Notes under the pieces: generated by a model
The model's database searches: none
Told to the model about the DNA's origin: nothing
Seen by the model: only the letters and a program-made list of their open reading frames with translations
DNA from: Pyrenophora tritici-repentis
Taxonomy: Eukaryota > Ascomycota > Dothideomycetes > Pleosporales > Pleosporaceae
Length of the DNA: 64,000 nucleotides
Direction of reading: 5' to 3'
NCBI RefSeq assembly: GCF_003171515.1
Contig: NC_089390.1
Location: 8,746,274-8,810,273, forward strand
Shown here: in pieces, positions 1-10,940 of the stretch
How the letters are laid out: every line of letters starts with the position of its first letter
Numbering within the stretch: the stretch's first letter is position 1
Translations under genes and position numbers: made by a program

Positions 1-234
1 CGCCATGTCGTATCATCATAATTCCACCTCATCGCTCCAAACCTTCCAGAACCCCTACAAACTCGCCAAGCTATGCGCGCTGCGAACGCAAAAGGCATGC
101 CACAAAAAGCAATACACCGCTCCATACCACACTCGTCTAAACCGCATCACACAAACTGCAGAAGCTCGTCAACGTCCAACTCACGCCTGAAGGACAACAC
201 GTAAGTAGAGCGTACAGAGCAGCCAAATGACCAC

Positions 235-3200
235 TCACTCCCTAATCTGCGCCTTCAATCCAGCGACCTCCCTCTTCAGTCGTGCATTCTCCTTCCTAAG
301 TCGCGCTGCCTCTTCTTCGCTCGACTTCAACCGACGTTCGACCTCTTCGCTGGCTCTGCCCTTGCGAGTATTGCTCGTCACCCTCTCGAGTTCTTCGTTG
401 AACCGAGCATACAATGCCTCATTCTCAGCATTCACGTCGCGATACAACTGGTCCAAGTGCTTGCACCGTGCCTCCGACACCTGTAGTGACATGCTGATAT
501 CCGTTGATATGGCCGATGTACGTGTTGACAGCGTTGACAGCGCTTCAAGCGTCGACTTGAGTGTCTTCTCCAGATGAGCCATGCGAGATTCAGGTGTCTT
601 CGAGCTCGTCGCACTAGATAGCGAAGGGGCAGAGTTCTGAGGCGTCAAGCGAGGAGTTGTTTTGCCAATCAATTCCTGGCCGATTGCACTTAATTCGCTT
701 TGTAGCGCTTGCGAAGCCGTGTCGATGTCTCGTTGCTGCGTCTGCAGGCGCTCACGCAACTTCTGCGGCGATTGCATCCTCAGCTTCTTGGGAGAGCCCG
801 AGATTGTACTTGATTTAGTCGGGGAGCGTGGTGTTGAAGGCGGCAGCTTAACGGCATTGCCAGATCCAGTTCGCTCATGTAAACCATCCCTAGTTGTGGG
901 TCTCAGACTGGGAATACTTGAAATAGTCTCGCTTCGCTTCTTCGTTGGACTCTGCGATCTGATGATGACTTCATCCTTGGAGTCTGGCTTCACCGAAATC
1001 GACTTTGGCCGCGTGTGCCCTGGTCGATCTGGCCCTGGGCCCGTGCTCGACGAGTTCTCCTTCTTCTCTATTCGTACTGGCGATCCGAGTCGGGCGGGCG
1101 TTGGTATTGACGAAGACTGCTTTGGTAGCGTTGGTGTAGTGTTCGAAGGAGTTAGGGGCGATTCACCAATCTGGCGATGCTCGTGGCGAAGTGCGGTTTC
1201 GGTTTTACGAGGAGTCTGTGGTGACCACGCGGGCTCATCGTCAGCATCCTGCAATGTTTTGAGGTCGCTCAAAGAAGACCGGCGCTTCTTGCGGGGAGGC
1301 CCAACAGTGGGAGGTACCTCTCCAATTGTGCCAAGAGCACCACCACTGCCCACATAAGGCCGCCCGTTGGCATTTCCGTTTTCGAAAGCGAAGGCGCCGA
1401 GCACAGTTGGACGATCGCGAGAGGACGGGCGCTTTGGTGAGAGGCGGGCAGCAGCGTCCGTCGAGTTGGAACGACCAAGTGATCCGGGGTTGGCTTTCGA
1501 AAGGCTGCCTGGCGGGAATTCGGGGTGGTTGTTTTTGCTCAGCGAGCGCCAGAGTGAGCCTACCTTGGACTCGTTCTCCGACTTGCTATTCTCTCGTGAT
1601 AGGGTGCTAAATCCAAAACGTCTCCTGAGTGAGTTGTTGGCATTCAATGAACCAGCCGCTAAAGACCGACTCTTTGAATCCATGGAGCCGTAATTGGGCG
1701 TGTTGAGACCAGTGGCCAAAGGTGGAAATAGGGCATCAAGGTCTTGCACCAAGCGGTCCATGAGCGAGATGAAGTCGTTTGCGTTGCCGGCAGGCACTAG
1801 CATCTCTGCAAAAGCTGCAGTGAGAATGCCTCGATCTCCGTCGTTACTGGTGCCTTCCAACAGCTCGGCTAGCAAGTCGATGATCGCTCGGAAGGCCCGT
1901 TGGTTCGGCGGCGCAATTTGATCGAATGTGTTCCTGAAGAACTCCTCAAAGTCTTCGGGGTGCATGCTGTCTGATCGCATTTGCAACGAGACCAGCGTGG
2001 CATGAGATAGCACAGGACCCATGCGCTCCTTCCAGCCAACGCTCAGGAATTTTTCAAAAACTGCAAAAAGAACGTCTACAGATGATTGTCCAGCAAGGTC
2101 GAGATTGGCAGGATTCTCGAGCAGAGTATTGTAGAGCTCGTTGACGACAAGTTCGTCTGCGACGGTTCTGGCACGGACAGAGCGTCCGACAATGTTACCT
2201 TTGCGAGCATGTAGTGCCAGGATCAGGTTCGCCAATGTTTCTTCAAGCTTCGGAATGCCATCAGTCAATGCGACAGCATTGAAGGTAAGACTCTTGTTGG
2301 TACCAGAGGAGTCAGGCCGTGCCGCCTCACCATCGTGGCTATAAGTGCGGCTAGGTGCAGGAGACATGGGTGGCGCCATGCGCGGTATGTCATTGAGAGT
2401 ATGAGCGTTACGCTGTAGTCTGCGGGAGCCACCGCCTTCTCTACCCACACTGCCATTGAAGAAACTTGACAGCATCTTCACTGGAGAGTGCGGACGGCTC
2501 TTACTACCTGTTTGTTGCTCCGCTTCATACATCTCCAGGGCAAGTGACTTGAGAATCTGCTTGTTGCGGAGAAGGTATGCATCAGCTAACGTGTGGTTTT
2601 TCAAGCTGTTGCGCAGCTGGAAGTAGTTTGCCAAACGCTTCGTCAGAACGGGCAAGAACTCGATACTAGTCAACTTGTCGCGTGCCGCATATCCACGGGC
2701 ACCGACTGTGTCGAGCAAGAAGAACCCATCTCCCAAGCTGGTAATAGTGACAGTCACCTCGATGCCATTGTCGCCAACTTGAATGGGCCGCGAAAACTCT
2801 CCTCCTTCCACAAGGATCTGAACTTTGGCGGGGTCTCTCCTGCCTTCGACTGGCCGACCACCGGTCTCTTCTGTAACAGACGAAAAGAAGCTCAGGTCAC
2901 CGGCCAGGTTCCGAACTTCCCATTTGACACTCTCTCGTTCTGCCTCGGAGAAACGGCCTTCGACGCGGGCTTTTGTGAGTTCCTCAACGACCTTCTGTCC
3001 CTTGCCTTCATATATACCCTGTAGATAGTACATGCGAATTCCAAGCTGTCGTCGGTCTCGGCTTCGGGGTCGTTCCGCTTGGTTAGGCGGTGGCATCGGA
3101 GATATGAGTTGAAGGATGTTTCCCTCAGCGTGCTCAGTCACAAAGACGTCGCTGAGACTCAAGTGTTGATGAAAAAAGAGCTCAGTAGTACCATCAAACG

Positions 3201-4860
3201 ATTCGACGAACTTTGGGTTGTTCAAATCGTTAAGCAAGCCGCGCGCGTTAGTGGAGCCGTCCTCTGACTTGTGGAGAAGCACGAGGAAATCCGTGAACAG
3301 GACCATGATGCCAGGGAAGGTGGCAGGCCCCGATAACTCTCCATGGTATGGCGGAGACAGCTCCACGCAGTCGATGGCTGTAATGAGTCGTCCTTGAGGA
3401 TTGACTGTAGACGGCCAGGAAGAGACCATTTTCCGTAAGCGGTCGAGCACTCTGATCTGCTGGGCCGTGGGACCTTCTCTTGTGCAAATATCGGTCACAA
3501 TGTCCCTCGCCTTGAGGAAAAGCCTGATTGCGGGATGTCTAGCAGGTAGTTGTTTGATAATGTTGTCGATGTAGAGGTTGTAGCGTGGCAGGCGTTGAAC
3601 AGGCTCAATCAACATAGACATGAGTCGCTGCTCGCCCGTTTCGTATACGCGCTTGGAGAAACTCGAGGCTGTATCCTTGGTGAAGAGCTTCAACAGCTGT
3701 GAAAAGTCTCCGTGGGCAGCCATGTAATCGGTATAACTGTCGGCAAACTGTGGCAGCCACTCAACAAGGGCTTTTGCGACTGCGGCAGCTCCAGTAGCAT
3801 CTGGTGGATTCTTTTGTCCACGCAATGGTGCAATGTAGACGTCGTCTGTGGCTGATTCAATGTCCTCAATGGCTCCATTCTCCGACTCTTCCAATATGAT
3901 ACGAAGAGCATCCAAGAACCTTGTATTGATGTCCAAGATGTTGTCGAGACTAGGTGGAAAAAGTCCTCGCAGTGCCTGCTCTGTTGGGCTTGAACTTGAA
4001 GTTGACTTGCTCCTCGCCTTCTCGCGAAACTCGACTGCGACAGTGTGAACCAACTCGTGCAGCTTGGAGACGTAATTTTCCTCGGTATCCAGCAGCTCAC
4101 ACATCTCCCGTCGAAGAGTCTCCTTCTGCTTCCTAGAGAAGGACTGTGATCGGTTGAGGGCGGTCGGTTTCGATGGTGCGCGTCGGAGTTTGGATGTTGG
4201 GAGGAAGGCAGCCTCTCCAAACAATTTGATGATGGGCGCATACTGACCATATCGCTGCTGGGTCAGGTCCTCTTCAATGTCTTCGTCGAATTGGGCCGAC
4301 TCTCGGGATTCCAGCTTTTTGATACTTCCCTGGGGTAAGACTACGTCCAGGTCTATCCAGGACAGCGTCTGCTCGCCCAGCGCATGGCGCACGTCCACTA
4401 TAACATCTGCGACATTCTCGACCTTGACCATCTTGGCAGCCACAATGGCAGCATGCGACTCGGAGAATAGCCTGGGGGCTGAGGGCAGGTTATCTGGCGG
4501 CCCATAGCGCTTCTCCCAAGCAGCCTTTATTTCCGGTGGCAGCTCGAGGAAGTACTTGTACAGGCTAAAGGCGAGGCCACGACATATCTCGTCGCCCTGC
4601 TCTTCACGAGGGAGACATGTGACGGCGTTGTAGAAGGTGGCCGTGGGCGATATGATCAGGCGGGCGTAGTTCTGGAGGCCGGCGGGAGTGAAGACATGGG
4701 CCTGGATGCGCGAGTGCGTCGCCTGCGTCGAAGTCGCTGTGGGGCCATAGAAGATGAGGACGGGCGAGTTGTGCAGCAGCTCGTCTGTAGTGTAGAAGAG
4801 CGACAGGTCCTCTGCGGACAGAGCAGCGGGCTCGGGGTTGATTACCACCATGGTTGGCAA
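235..4860 (-). CDS. BUD3: Bud3-like Rho guanine nucleotide exchange factor
   Basis: A single uninterrupted frame of 1541 residues. The N-terminal block (about 15-235) and the DH (RhoGEF) domain (about 247-460) resemble the Bud3 family. An LFPPSLDNILDINTRFLDAL stretch near residue 300 matches the corresponding part of yeast Bud3, and VQRLPRYNLYIDNI at about 421 is the typical DH signature. A PH-like region follows (about 485-620). Residues about 865-1045 look like a RhoGAP fold, then comes a long Ser/Pro-rich disordered tail and a C-terminal coiled coil (about 1450-1541). In filamentous fungi Bud3 proteins act at septation sites as exchange factors for Rho4; that role is inferred here from family. 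The start is the first ATG of the frame, just upstream of a conserved-looking N terminus. It is transcribed away from DCC1, 581 bp apart. The GEF call is firm; the Bud3 orthology is likely. Confidence 0.85.
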   Translation of the reverse strand: MPTMVVINPEPAALSAEDLSLFYTTDELLHNSPVLIFYGPTATSTQATHSRIQAHVFTPAGLQNYARLIISPTATFYNAVTCLPREEQGDEICRGLAFSLYKYFLELPPEIKAAWEKRYGPPDNLPSAPRLFSESHAAIVAAKMVKVENVADVIVDVRHALGEQTLSWIDLDVVLPQGSIKKLESRESAQFDEDIEEDLTQQRYGQYAPIIKLFGEAAFLPTSKLRRAPSKPTALNRSQSFSRKQKETLRREMCELLDTEENYVSKLHELVHTVAVEFREKARSKSTSSSSPTEQALRGLFPPSLDNILDINTRFLDALRIILEESENGAIEDIESATDDVYIAPLRGQKNPPDATGAAAVAKALVEWLPQFADSYTDYMAAHGDFSQLLKLFTKDTASSFSKRVYETGEQRLMSMLIEPVQRLPRYNLYIDNIIKQLPARHPAIRLFLKARDIVTDICTREGPTAQQIRVLDRLRKMVSSWPSTVNPQGRLITAIDCVELSPPYHGELSGPATFPGIMVLFTDFLVLLHKSEDGSTNARGLLNDLNNPKFVESFDGTTELFFHQHLSLSDVFVTEHAEGNILQLISPMPPPNQAERPRSRDRRQLGIRMYYLQGIYEGKGQKVVEELTKARVEGRFSEAERESVKWEVRNLAGDLSFFSSVTEETGGRPVEGRRDPAKVQILVEGGEFSRPIQVGDNGIEVTVTITSLGDGFFLLDTVGARGYAARDKLTSIEFLPVLTKRLANYFQLRNSLKNHTLADAYLLRNKQILKSLALEMYEAEQQTGSKSRPHSPVKMLSSFFNGSVGREGGGSRRLQRNAHTLNDIPRMAPPMSPAPSRTYSHDGEAARPDSSGTNKSLTFNAVALTDGIPKLEETLANLILALHARKGNIVGRSVRARTVADELVVNELYNTLLENPANLDLAGQSSVDVLFAVFEKFLSVGWKERMGPVLSHATLVSLQMRSDSMHPEDFEEFFRNTFDQIAPPNQRAFRAIIDLLAELLEGTSNDGDRGILTAAFAEMLVPAGNANDFISLMDRLVQDLDALFPPLATGLNTPNYGSMDSKSRSLAAGSLNANNSLRRRFGFSTLSRENSKSENESKVGSLWRSLSKNNHPEFPPGSLSKANPGSLGRSNSTDAAARLSPKRPSSRDRPTVLGAFAFENGNANGRPYVGSGGALGTIGEVPPTVGPPRKKRRSSLSDLKTLQDADDEPAWSPQTPRKTETALRHEHRQIGESPLTPSNTTPTLPKQSSSIPTPARLGSPVRIEKKENSSSTGPGPDRPGHTRPKSISVKPDSKDEVIIRSQSPTKKRSETISSIPSLRPTTRDGLHERTGSGNAVKLPPSTPRSPTKSSTISGSPKKLRMQSPQKLRERLQTQQRDIDTASQALQSELSAIGQELIGKTTPRLTPQNSAPSLSSATSSKTPESRMAHLEKTLKSTLEALSTLSTRTSAISTDISMSLQVSEARCKHLDQLYRDVNAENEALYARFNEELERVTSNTRKGRASEEVERRLKSSEEEAARLRKENARLKREVAGLKAQIRE

Positions 4861-5441
4861 TTGCGCGAAACGAGTGACAGGGCTGGCTGGTGGCAGCGGG
4901 AACAGGCGGAGAAGACGACAATTATTAGATTACTTGCATGGTGCAGCTGTGAAGACAGAGTGGCGGGCAGTGGTGTCGACGTGTCAAGAGGCCCTGTTCA
5001 AGAGAGGGTGGTAGTTAGTGGACGCGTTGAGTCCAGCAAACAACAACAAGTCGTATGGACGATTTGACGAAGCCGTACCAAGAAAGCTGTCATGCAGCGG
5101 GCAGCTGGGGCCAAGCGCGGGCGGCAGTTGCAGTTGCGGTTGCAGTTGCAGCGCAGCGCCAATTGTCAATGTGCTACAGGTGCGACACGGAGGCGCATGT
5201 GCATGGGCTTCCTGGCCGTAATGACGATTATCTTGGGTTTCTTTGGGCTGGAGAGCGAGCGCCCTTGCAGCCTATCGCTCCCGTACCGCCTGAAGATGCG
5301 CCAGCACCCCGCAGTTGGTTTCGGTTTCGATGACAGCACAAAAACATCGAGCATGGTTTTAGTCAAGTCACGAGACTCTCCTACCTACATATGTAGCCGT
5401 ATGTACATCATCATGTACATGACAAGGTTGAATATACAGAA
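4861..5441. promoter_or_regulatory. Divergent intergenic region between the BUD3-like gene and DCC1
   Basis: This 581-bp region separates two head-to-head genes and must contain both promoters. I see no clear TATA box. It holds an imperfect GTTGCA tandem repeat (5124-5150). Several ATGs lie just before the DCC1 start (5401, 5413, 5419), in one frame that overlaps the DCC1 start codon. Confidence 0.5.
5124..5150. repeat. Imperfect hexanucleotide tandem repeat (GTTGCA/GTTGCG)
   Basis: About four to five tandem units of GTTGCA with one GTTGCG variant, in the divergent promoter region. It does not appear to be coding. Confidence 0.6.
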
Positions 5442-6534
5442 ATGGCCACGCAACAGGACGACGGCGGTGTGCCCGTAGCCATTGCACACGAGCAGCAGCA
5501 TTTTCGCTTGCTGGAGCTGCCTCCCGACATTGTTGGGTTGCTAGACGCGTCGGATCGCCCACTGTAAGTTCGGTGCACTGCCGTGTCGATTGCATGTTAT
5601 TGTTGATGCCCTTCTCACCAGTAGCCCCAGCCTCTCGCTCAAGTCCAAAGCCCCCGCCCAAACCTCAGGCACGCCTGCATATGCAGTGCTCTGTACGCCA
5701 AACAAGACATTCCAGCTGCGCCAGATTCAGACGTCCAACTCGCTCCTCGTTACCCAGCCCATCCTCCAGCACCATGGCAACGACGAGATGCCCACCCCTG
5801 CCACATGTGCAATTGCGTCGTGCGCCGTGACGCTCCAAGTCGATGCGTCCACAGCATCCGCCCTTGGCCTGTTGAGGGACGCGCTGGCCGTTTACGATAT
5901 TGTGGCTGGCGACGTTGACGCTACCCCCAACGGCAGGAGCAAGCCCAACGTCTTCGCCGACATGCCCGTCTCGGACGGAGAATGCGAGGCGGCATGGACC
6001 GAGCTGATGGCTTTTGAGCTCGACGGTAGCTCCTACCAGCCGTCTGCCAATGCCCTCTCCCACGTCTGGCGCGCTATCAATGCTGCTGCACTGGCCGAGG
6101 GCATCCCGCTGAACCAAGATTTCTTGACCGACGACATCACAAGGCCTGCAGCTGAAGAGGGACACCCCCTCACCTTCATACAGGCCGTACTTGCGCACCT
6201 GTCGACTGATGACAGGGTCAAGACCGGTCCGTGGTCGTGTCTCGATCGCGCTAAGACGGTTGTCTTTACAGGCCGAACGTTGCTAGCTTCCAAGCGCGGT
6301 GCTGACTTTCTCATCGCCGACTTCACTGACACATGGGAGGACCGCTTGCCTGAGGTATGGCGCAAGGATGCAAAGCTCAGCGCCATCGAAGCCTTCTACG
6401 AATGCCCCTCTGACACGACAATCAAGGCAAAGAATACAGACGCTTCAGCAATGGGCCGAGACAGTGCAGTGCCAGCCATGAAGCTGTCAGCGCGCAAGTG
6501 GCACGACAAGTTTGCCATGACCAGAAAGAAGTGA
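5442..6534 (+). CDS. DCC1: Sister-chromatid cohesion protein Dcc1
   Basis: Two exons: 5442-5563 and 5622-6534 (about 344 aa). The donor is GTAAGT. The acceptor is one of three closely spaced AGs (exon from 5622, 5625 or 5631), all in frame, so the residues just after the junction are uncertain. The N terminus FRLLELPPDIVGLLDA followed by a block ending YAVLCTPNKTFQLRQIQTSN is characteristic of Dcc1. Dcc1 is a subunit of the alternative clamp loader Ctf18-Dcc1-Ctf8-RFC, which loads PCNA and supports cohesion in S phase in the nucleus. The C terminus has the expected winged-helix-like region ending in a basic stretch near the stop. The ATG at 5442 gives the first exon; upstream ATGs are out of frame. 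Family assignment is confident. Confidence 0.85.
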
Positions 6535-6729
6535 GGTGCATCACATGATCGTGTCGTGAACGCGCTTGCCGGGATCGGCAGCTGCAATTGCCGGCTTGCT
6601 AATGCAAATTCTATACTTGTCAGTGGCCAAATGCCTCGACGATTCCACCACGAGCGCCGAATGGATACTTATATCCAGCCTTGATTGCACTTCATACCCC
6701 CACTTCATGTGTCTTCTTCATTCCAACGG

Positions 6730-7505
6730 ATGAAGCGAATCCTATCCTTGGCAAGCCTTATCAGGACCCCACCTCCACTCCAACTTACGTCATTGAGAAG
6801 ACTGTATTCTACACCGGCCTTTTCCCTGCAGCAATCAACACCTCGAAAGAATATGGCTACAGTCTCAGGGGATGATGGCCCAACGGCGCCGGCGCCTCCA
6901 GTAGTCAATGACACAGCGGCGACGCCCGCAGCCAAGGCAGAGAAGCCACTTCCAAAGCTCACGCCCGCTGAATTTCGCCAATACAACAGAATGGCGGAAC
7001 ACATGGATTATTTCCATTCAAACTTCAGGGCCACGTGGAAAGTGCTCTACGGTGCCTGTGAATCGCTGAAAAGACCAAAGAACATGTCTATCCGCCAGTT
7101 CATCAATACAGGCCAGCAATTCTGCCGTAAGTTGCACGGTGCTCATCTACACATGTATCTTGACGAAAATCTGAGTTTCCCTTGATAGACCATCTTACGG
7201 TACACCACACCATAGAAGAACAGCACATATTCCCCATTCTAGCCAAAAAGATGCCAGCCTTCAAAAAGGAACTGGAACTCTTGACCCAGCATAAACAGAT
7301 CCACGTTGGTCTCGACAAGCTAGAAAAGTATCTCGAGGAGTGTGGGAGTGGAGAAAGAGAACTCCGCTTGGGAGAGATGAAGGAAATTCTCGATAGCTTT
7401 GGAACAGTCTTATGGCAGCACTTGGACGACGAGGTGAAACAGTTGGAAGCGGAGAACATGCGCAAATACTGGACTTTGGAGGAGATGAGGAGAATTCCTA
7501 TGTAG
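6730..7505 (+). CDS. Hemerythrin HHE-domain protein, probably mitochondrial
   Basis: Two exons: 6730-7126 and 7189-7505 (237 aa), donor GTAAGT and acceptor TAG. The HHE-type hemerythrin four-helix domain covers about 78-230. Its metal-ligand pattern is visible: H91 and H96 in the first helix, then H133/H134, H138/H139, E142/E143 and H145 on the second helix, followed by an HKQIH motif and an LWQHLDDEV motif. Such domains bind a di-iron centre and handle O2, NO or iron; the exact role of the fungal member is unknown. The first 40 residues are Arg/Ser/Leu-rich with no acidic residue and include RRLYSTPAF, typical of a mitochondrial presequence. A start at 6853 would remove that presequence and give a cytosolic form. 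It is convergent with the membrane protein gene to the right. Confidence 0.85.
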
Positions 7506-8288
7506 TGGGCTGTTTCTCCCTCTCAAAAGTAGTGGAGACGCTGTATGATGAATGTATGGCCAAGTCGCTTTCCCAAACACCCCCTCTCGTAACGAGGTCC
7601 TCTCTCCCGCTCTCGCTTGCAACACTTACCCACCCATCCCTCACCAAACAGATACCCTTGTTTGCATTCTTCCCCTCCTTCATCTTTGTCTTTCACACAT
7701 TACGCATCAAGATACAAAAAAAAGCGCCACATTGAGGCTGGTGAAGCCCCTCTGCAGACTAACAACGCTAAACACGGCTAGCGCCCCACTAACCTCAGGT
7801 TGAGACACGACAGCGGTCCCTGAGGGCGAGTTCAACATGCGTTTCGCGCTATTGATTTCGTTTTGATTATTTTTGGTTCTCGCGCGTGCGCCCGGAAAGA
7901 AAAGGGATGGGCGTGGTACGCCTTGATACGAGTTCATCTCTCCATCTTAGGATGGATGCGTCTGGGGTAGATTGTGGAGTTGGTGGCTGTAGGGGATAGA
8001 GGGTTCTTATGTGTGAGATTGGGCTTGGGGTGTGAATTTTGCGGGGTGCGTGGTTTGGTGTTTGGTAGGATTGGGGGGTTATAGTGATGGTGATGATGGC
8101 TTGTGACCGCTGGCAACATACATGTAAATACATCTACTAGATAAATAAACACAAGCAAACAAGAAGAGAAAAAGAGCTAATCTGTTCGCTCGGGTATGAT
8201 ACAACAAAACAAACAAAACGCGTCGTTACGCTCAATAATTAATCGTCAGCCCAAAGACACCTACGCTTTTGCCATGCATACAACATAA
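7506..8288. other. Convergent intergenic region (3' ends of two genes)
   Basis: 783 bp between convergent stop codons. It holds only low-complexity and AT-rich tracts consistent with two 3' UTRs. No supported gene was seen. Confidence 0.5.
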
Positions 8289-10066
8289 TTACAACTGCTC
8301 ATTCAAAGTAGAGTTTGAACCCATCCCCTTCCTCTTCGGTACCTGCAGGCCAACCATACTCCTCTTCTTCAGACTGAGAAACCTCTTCGGGTTATTGAAC
8401 CCCCACTCAATCTTGGGGGTCCAGCCGCCCTCATTCACCACATCTGGGATACTAGGCGCGCCGGAATCACTCCTGTGATGCGAGTATGGGCGTGGAGGGT
8501 CCAGATTGGCTTCTTCGCCGTCTGCGGTGGTGCGGCTGAAGACGCTGCTCTTTGACGACCTTCTGCTTAGATTGATTTCCGAATCCGTGGGACTGTCGAG
8601 TTGCTCCCAAGGGCCTCCCAGTCTTCTAACAATTCTTGCTTCTTCGCTTTCTTGTCTGGGTTCGGCCGTGGTGTAAGAAGCCATCGAGTCAGTGGATTTG
8701 GTGAACATCCGAGAAAGGCGTTCTGAAAGTATAGAGCTGCGTGCTGATTTCATTTCTGCAATGGGTGGTGCGAGGGATTCGCTGTTCGAGTTCCTTGCTA
8801 GTGTTGTCGTTATTCCGGGTATGGCAAGGTCGTCGCTTAGGCCTTTCCCGATATCAATCTCTATCGTGGGCGCTATGGGCGAGATGGGGAATTTCTCTCC
8901 AGCCAACTCTTCTTCTTCAATTTCGGTGGCTGTCTTCAAAGAATTCATTGACCTTATCGACTCGGAATCCGCTTGCTCCTTCCTGGCCTCTTCCACGGTG
9001 TCTGAAGATGTTGGCCGTGAATCCTGCATTTCCAAGTCTTGCTGCGCATTCGGTCTAGCGTAGCTGCCCGGTCCTTTTGCGCCATTGGGTATGTACCAAC
9101 GGAGATCTACGCGTAGGATTGCGTACATTAGTACTGTCTGAAGTTCTACCAGGAAATTGAGAAGATAAAACGGTGCTTTGGCGAGGTATCCTGGCATAGG
9201 TGCTGTCCGTGCCACTGGTGTTTGGAAGGCGACACCACAGCGGAACCAGGCACCGATGGAAAGTAGTGTTGTACTAATGAGCAGAACAATGACCTTTGTA
9301 CGAAGTCGGCCGATTCCGAAGCGGTCGAGCGGTGAATACGGAATGAGTAGCGTAATCATGGTCATTGGCAGTGGAAGCGTAGCGACGATGGCGAGGAACG
9401 TTGCGCCAAATTGTTGGAAACTGTGGTCCATAGCCCTAATATCAGGGTCGAGAGTGTAAAAGCTCTGGACTGTGGACGCGATGACTGCGATGAGTGCCAG
9501 CCCAATCACGACACAGAGAACCTTGAAAGCAATGCCAAATGCAGGATGCCAGCCGACTGAAGAGTGTGTAGACCTAACGAGGCGCATGGCGAAGATGAGA
9601 TTGATAATAAAGAGTATGAGTACACCTGCTGCAACTAAAATTTGCGCTGCGATAGCAAATGTCGGGTTTTTTGGGTTGCACACTGATGCAATGCGTACTA
9701 TTGACGTTAATATGCGCTCCATGCAGAATCCTAGCACAATCATCAGTCCGTAGTTCCAGAATTGCACAACTGTTGTCATACCAAAGATGAAAAGATTTGG
9801 TAAAAACTTATGACCTCTTGCTTTGTTCTTTCGAAAGATGGTCATGTGTACCGCCGCTCCTATTATGAAGAAGATCATGAAAACTGTTTGTGCAGGAACA
9901 TCGACGCCCTTCACCGGCAGTCCACCTAAAGGCCATACCATGGGTATATATGGCGGGCCTTGTGCATCCTGTGTACCGTTAGATTTTGAAGCCCAAGTAG
10001 CGGTTGGACCTGTAAAGACGGCCGTTCACTCACCTTGGAAGGAGCCATGGTGTCCTGGGACGCCAT
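8289..10066 (-). CDS. Seven-span fungal membrane protein (DUF3112-like)
   Basis: Two exons on the minus strand: 10066-10034 (11 residues) and 9968-8289, 570 aa in total. The intron has a GTGAGT donor, a CTAAC branch site and an ACAG acceptor. The spliced N terminus reads DAQGPPYIPMVWPLGGLPVKG, and the motif before the first span resembles fungal DUF3112 proteins. About seven hydrophobic segments lie in residues 35-310. A long Ser-rich cytoplasmic tail (about 320-570) has many acidic and Ser/Thr clusters. An in-frame ATG at 10117 would add 17 residues. The function is unknown. The layout is receptor-like, but no GPCR family motif is recognised. The family name is from memory; the topology is visible directly. 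Confidence 0.8.
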
Positions 10067-10940
10067 GTCACAGTCTTTCGGGTATTTGTTTTCACCAAGA
10101 CGCTGTATTCTACTCAAGGATAGAGAGAAAAAAGCAGAAAGTCAAGCCGCAGCTATTAGTGGACGGTCAAGTATTCAGGAATCGAAGCAGTAACAGGAGC
10201 AGTGCGCAGTGGGCGCGGCGCCCATCATATACATGGCGCCGCACCATGGCAGCCATTCCAAAGACAACTCCACACTCGTATCAATACGCTTGCGAATCAG
10301 TCGTTTTCTGTTTTGTCCATGTGCCCAAACAGTAGTGTGGTGTTTGATGTCGCTGTATGAGTCGCGACGAGACACCGATCGCTGCGCTATTTTAGGACTG
10401 CCGCTAGAACAACATCTGACGTCGCCATCTAGGTTCATCCAGACTCGACCCTGTCTATGTACTATAGATCTGGAGAAAGCACTTTGTTCTTGAAAGAAGT
10501 TCACATTTGATGGGGGAATGCGAATACGACGTGTTAAAAGCGAGCGAAATGAGCGGTTTAGTAGCGGTTACGCCTGAAAGAGCAATTGATGTGCGCATGT
10601 TGCAGCGCTGATGCTATGTTAGGGATTAAACGTTAAATTACAATGCATCAAATATACAAACATCACATTGCTGATAGAGAGAACACCGAACAATTGGTAT
10701 TCAGTGAAAGCTATAAAGGCGTGCCTGATTCAGACGTTCGTAGCGCGAACCCAAGATTTGCGTCATATGTCATGCAGAGTGAGTTAGTGACTACTTACTC
10801 GGTGCTTCAAAGCCAACCTCTATAATCGCACATAAAGCCCGGTCCCTACCAAATCCCTTGCACAGCGTTAGAGTACCAAAGGCACGATGACAGCGTATTC
10901 CGCGCATCTTCCAATGCGATCTTTGTCTCATTGGGCCGTA
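10067..10940. other. Intergenic region without recognised features
   Basis: About 870 bp. Small ORFs of 60-110 codons overlap on both strands with no domain or splice logic. It probably includes the promoter of the membrane protein and the 3' UTR of the gene to the right. Confidence 0.4.

Noticed and set aside
662..1357. 231-codon plus-strand ORF opposite the BUD3-like gene
   Set aside because: It lies antisense inside a conserved coding frame with no domain and is explained by codon bias on the other strand.
5590..6198. Minus-strand 177-codon ORF opposite DCC1
   Set aside because: Antisense to a well-supported conserved gene.
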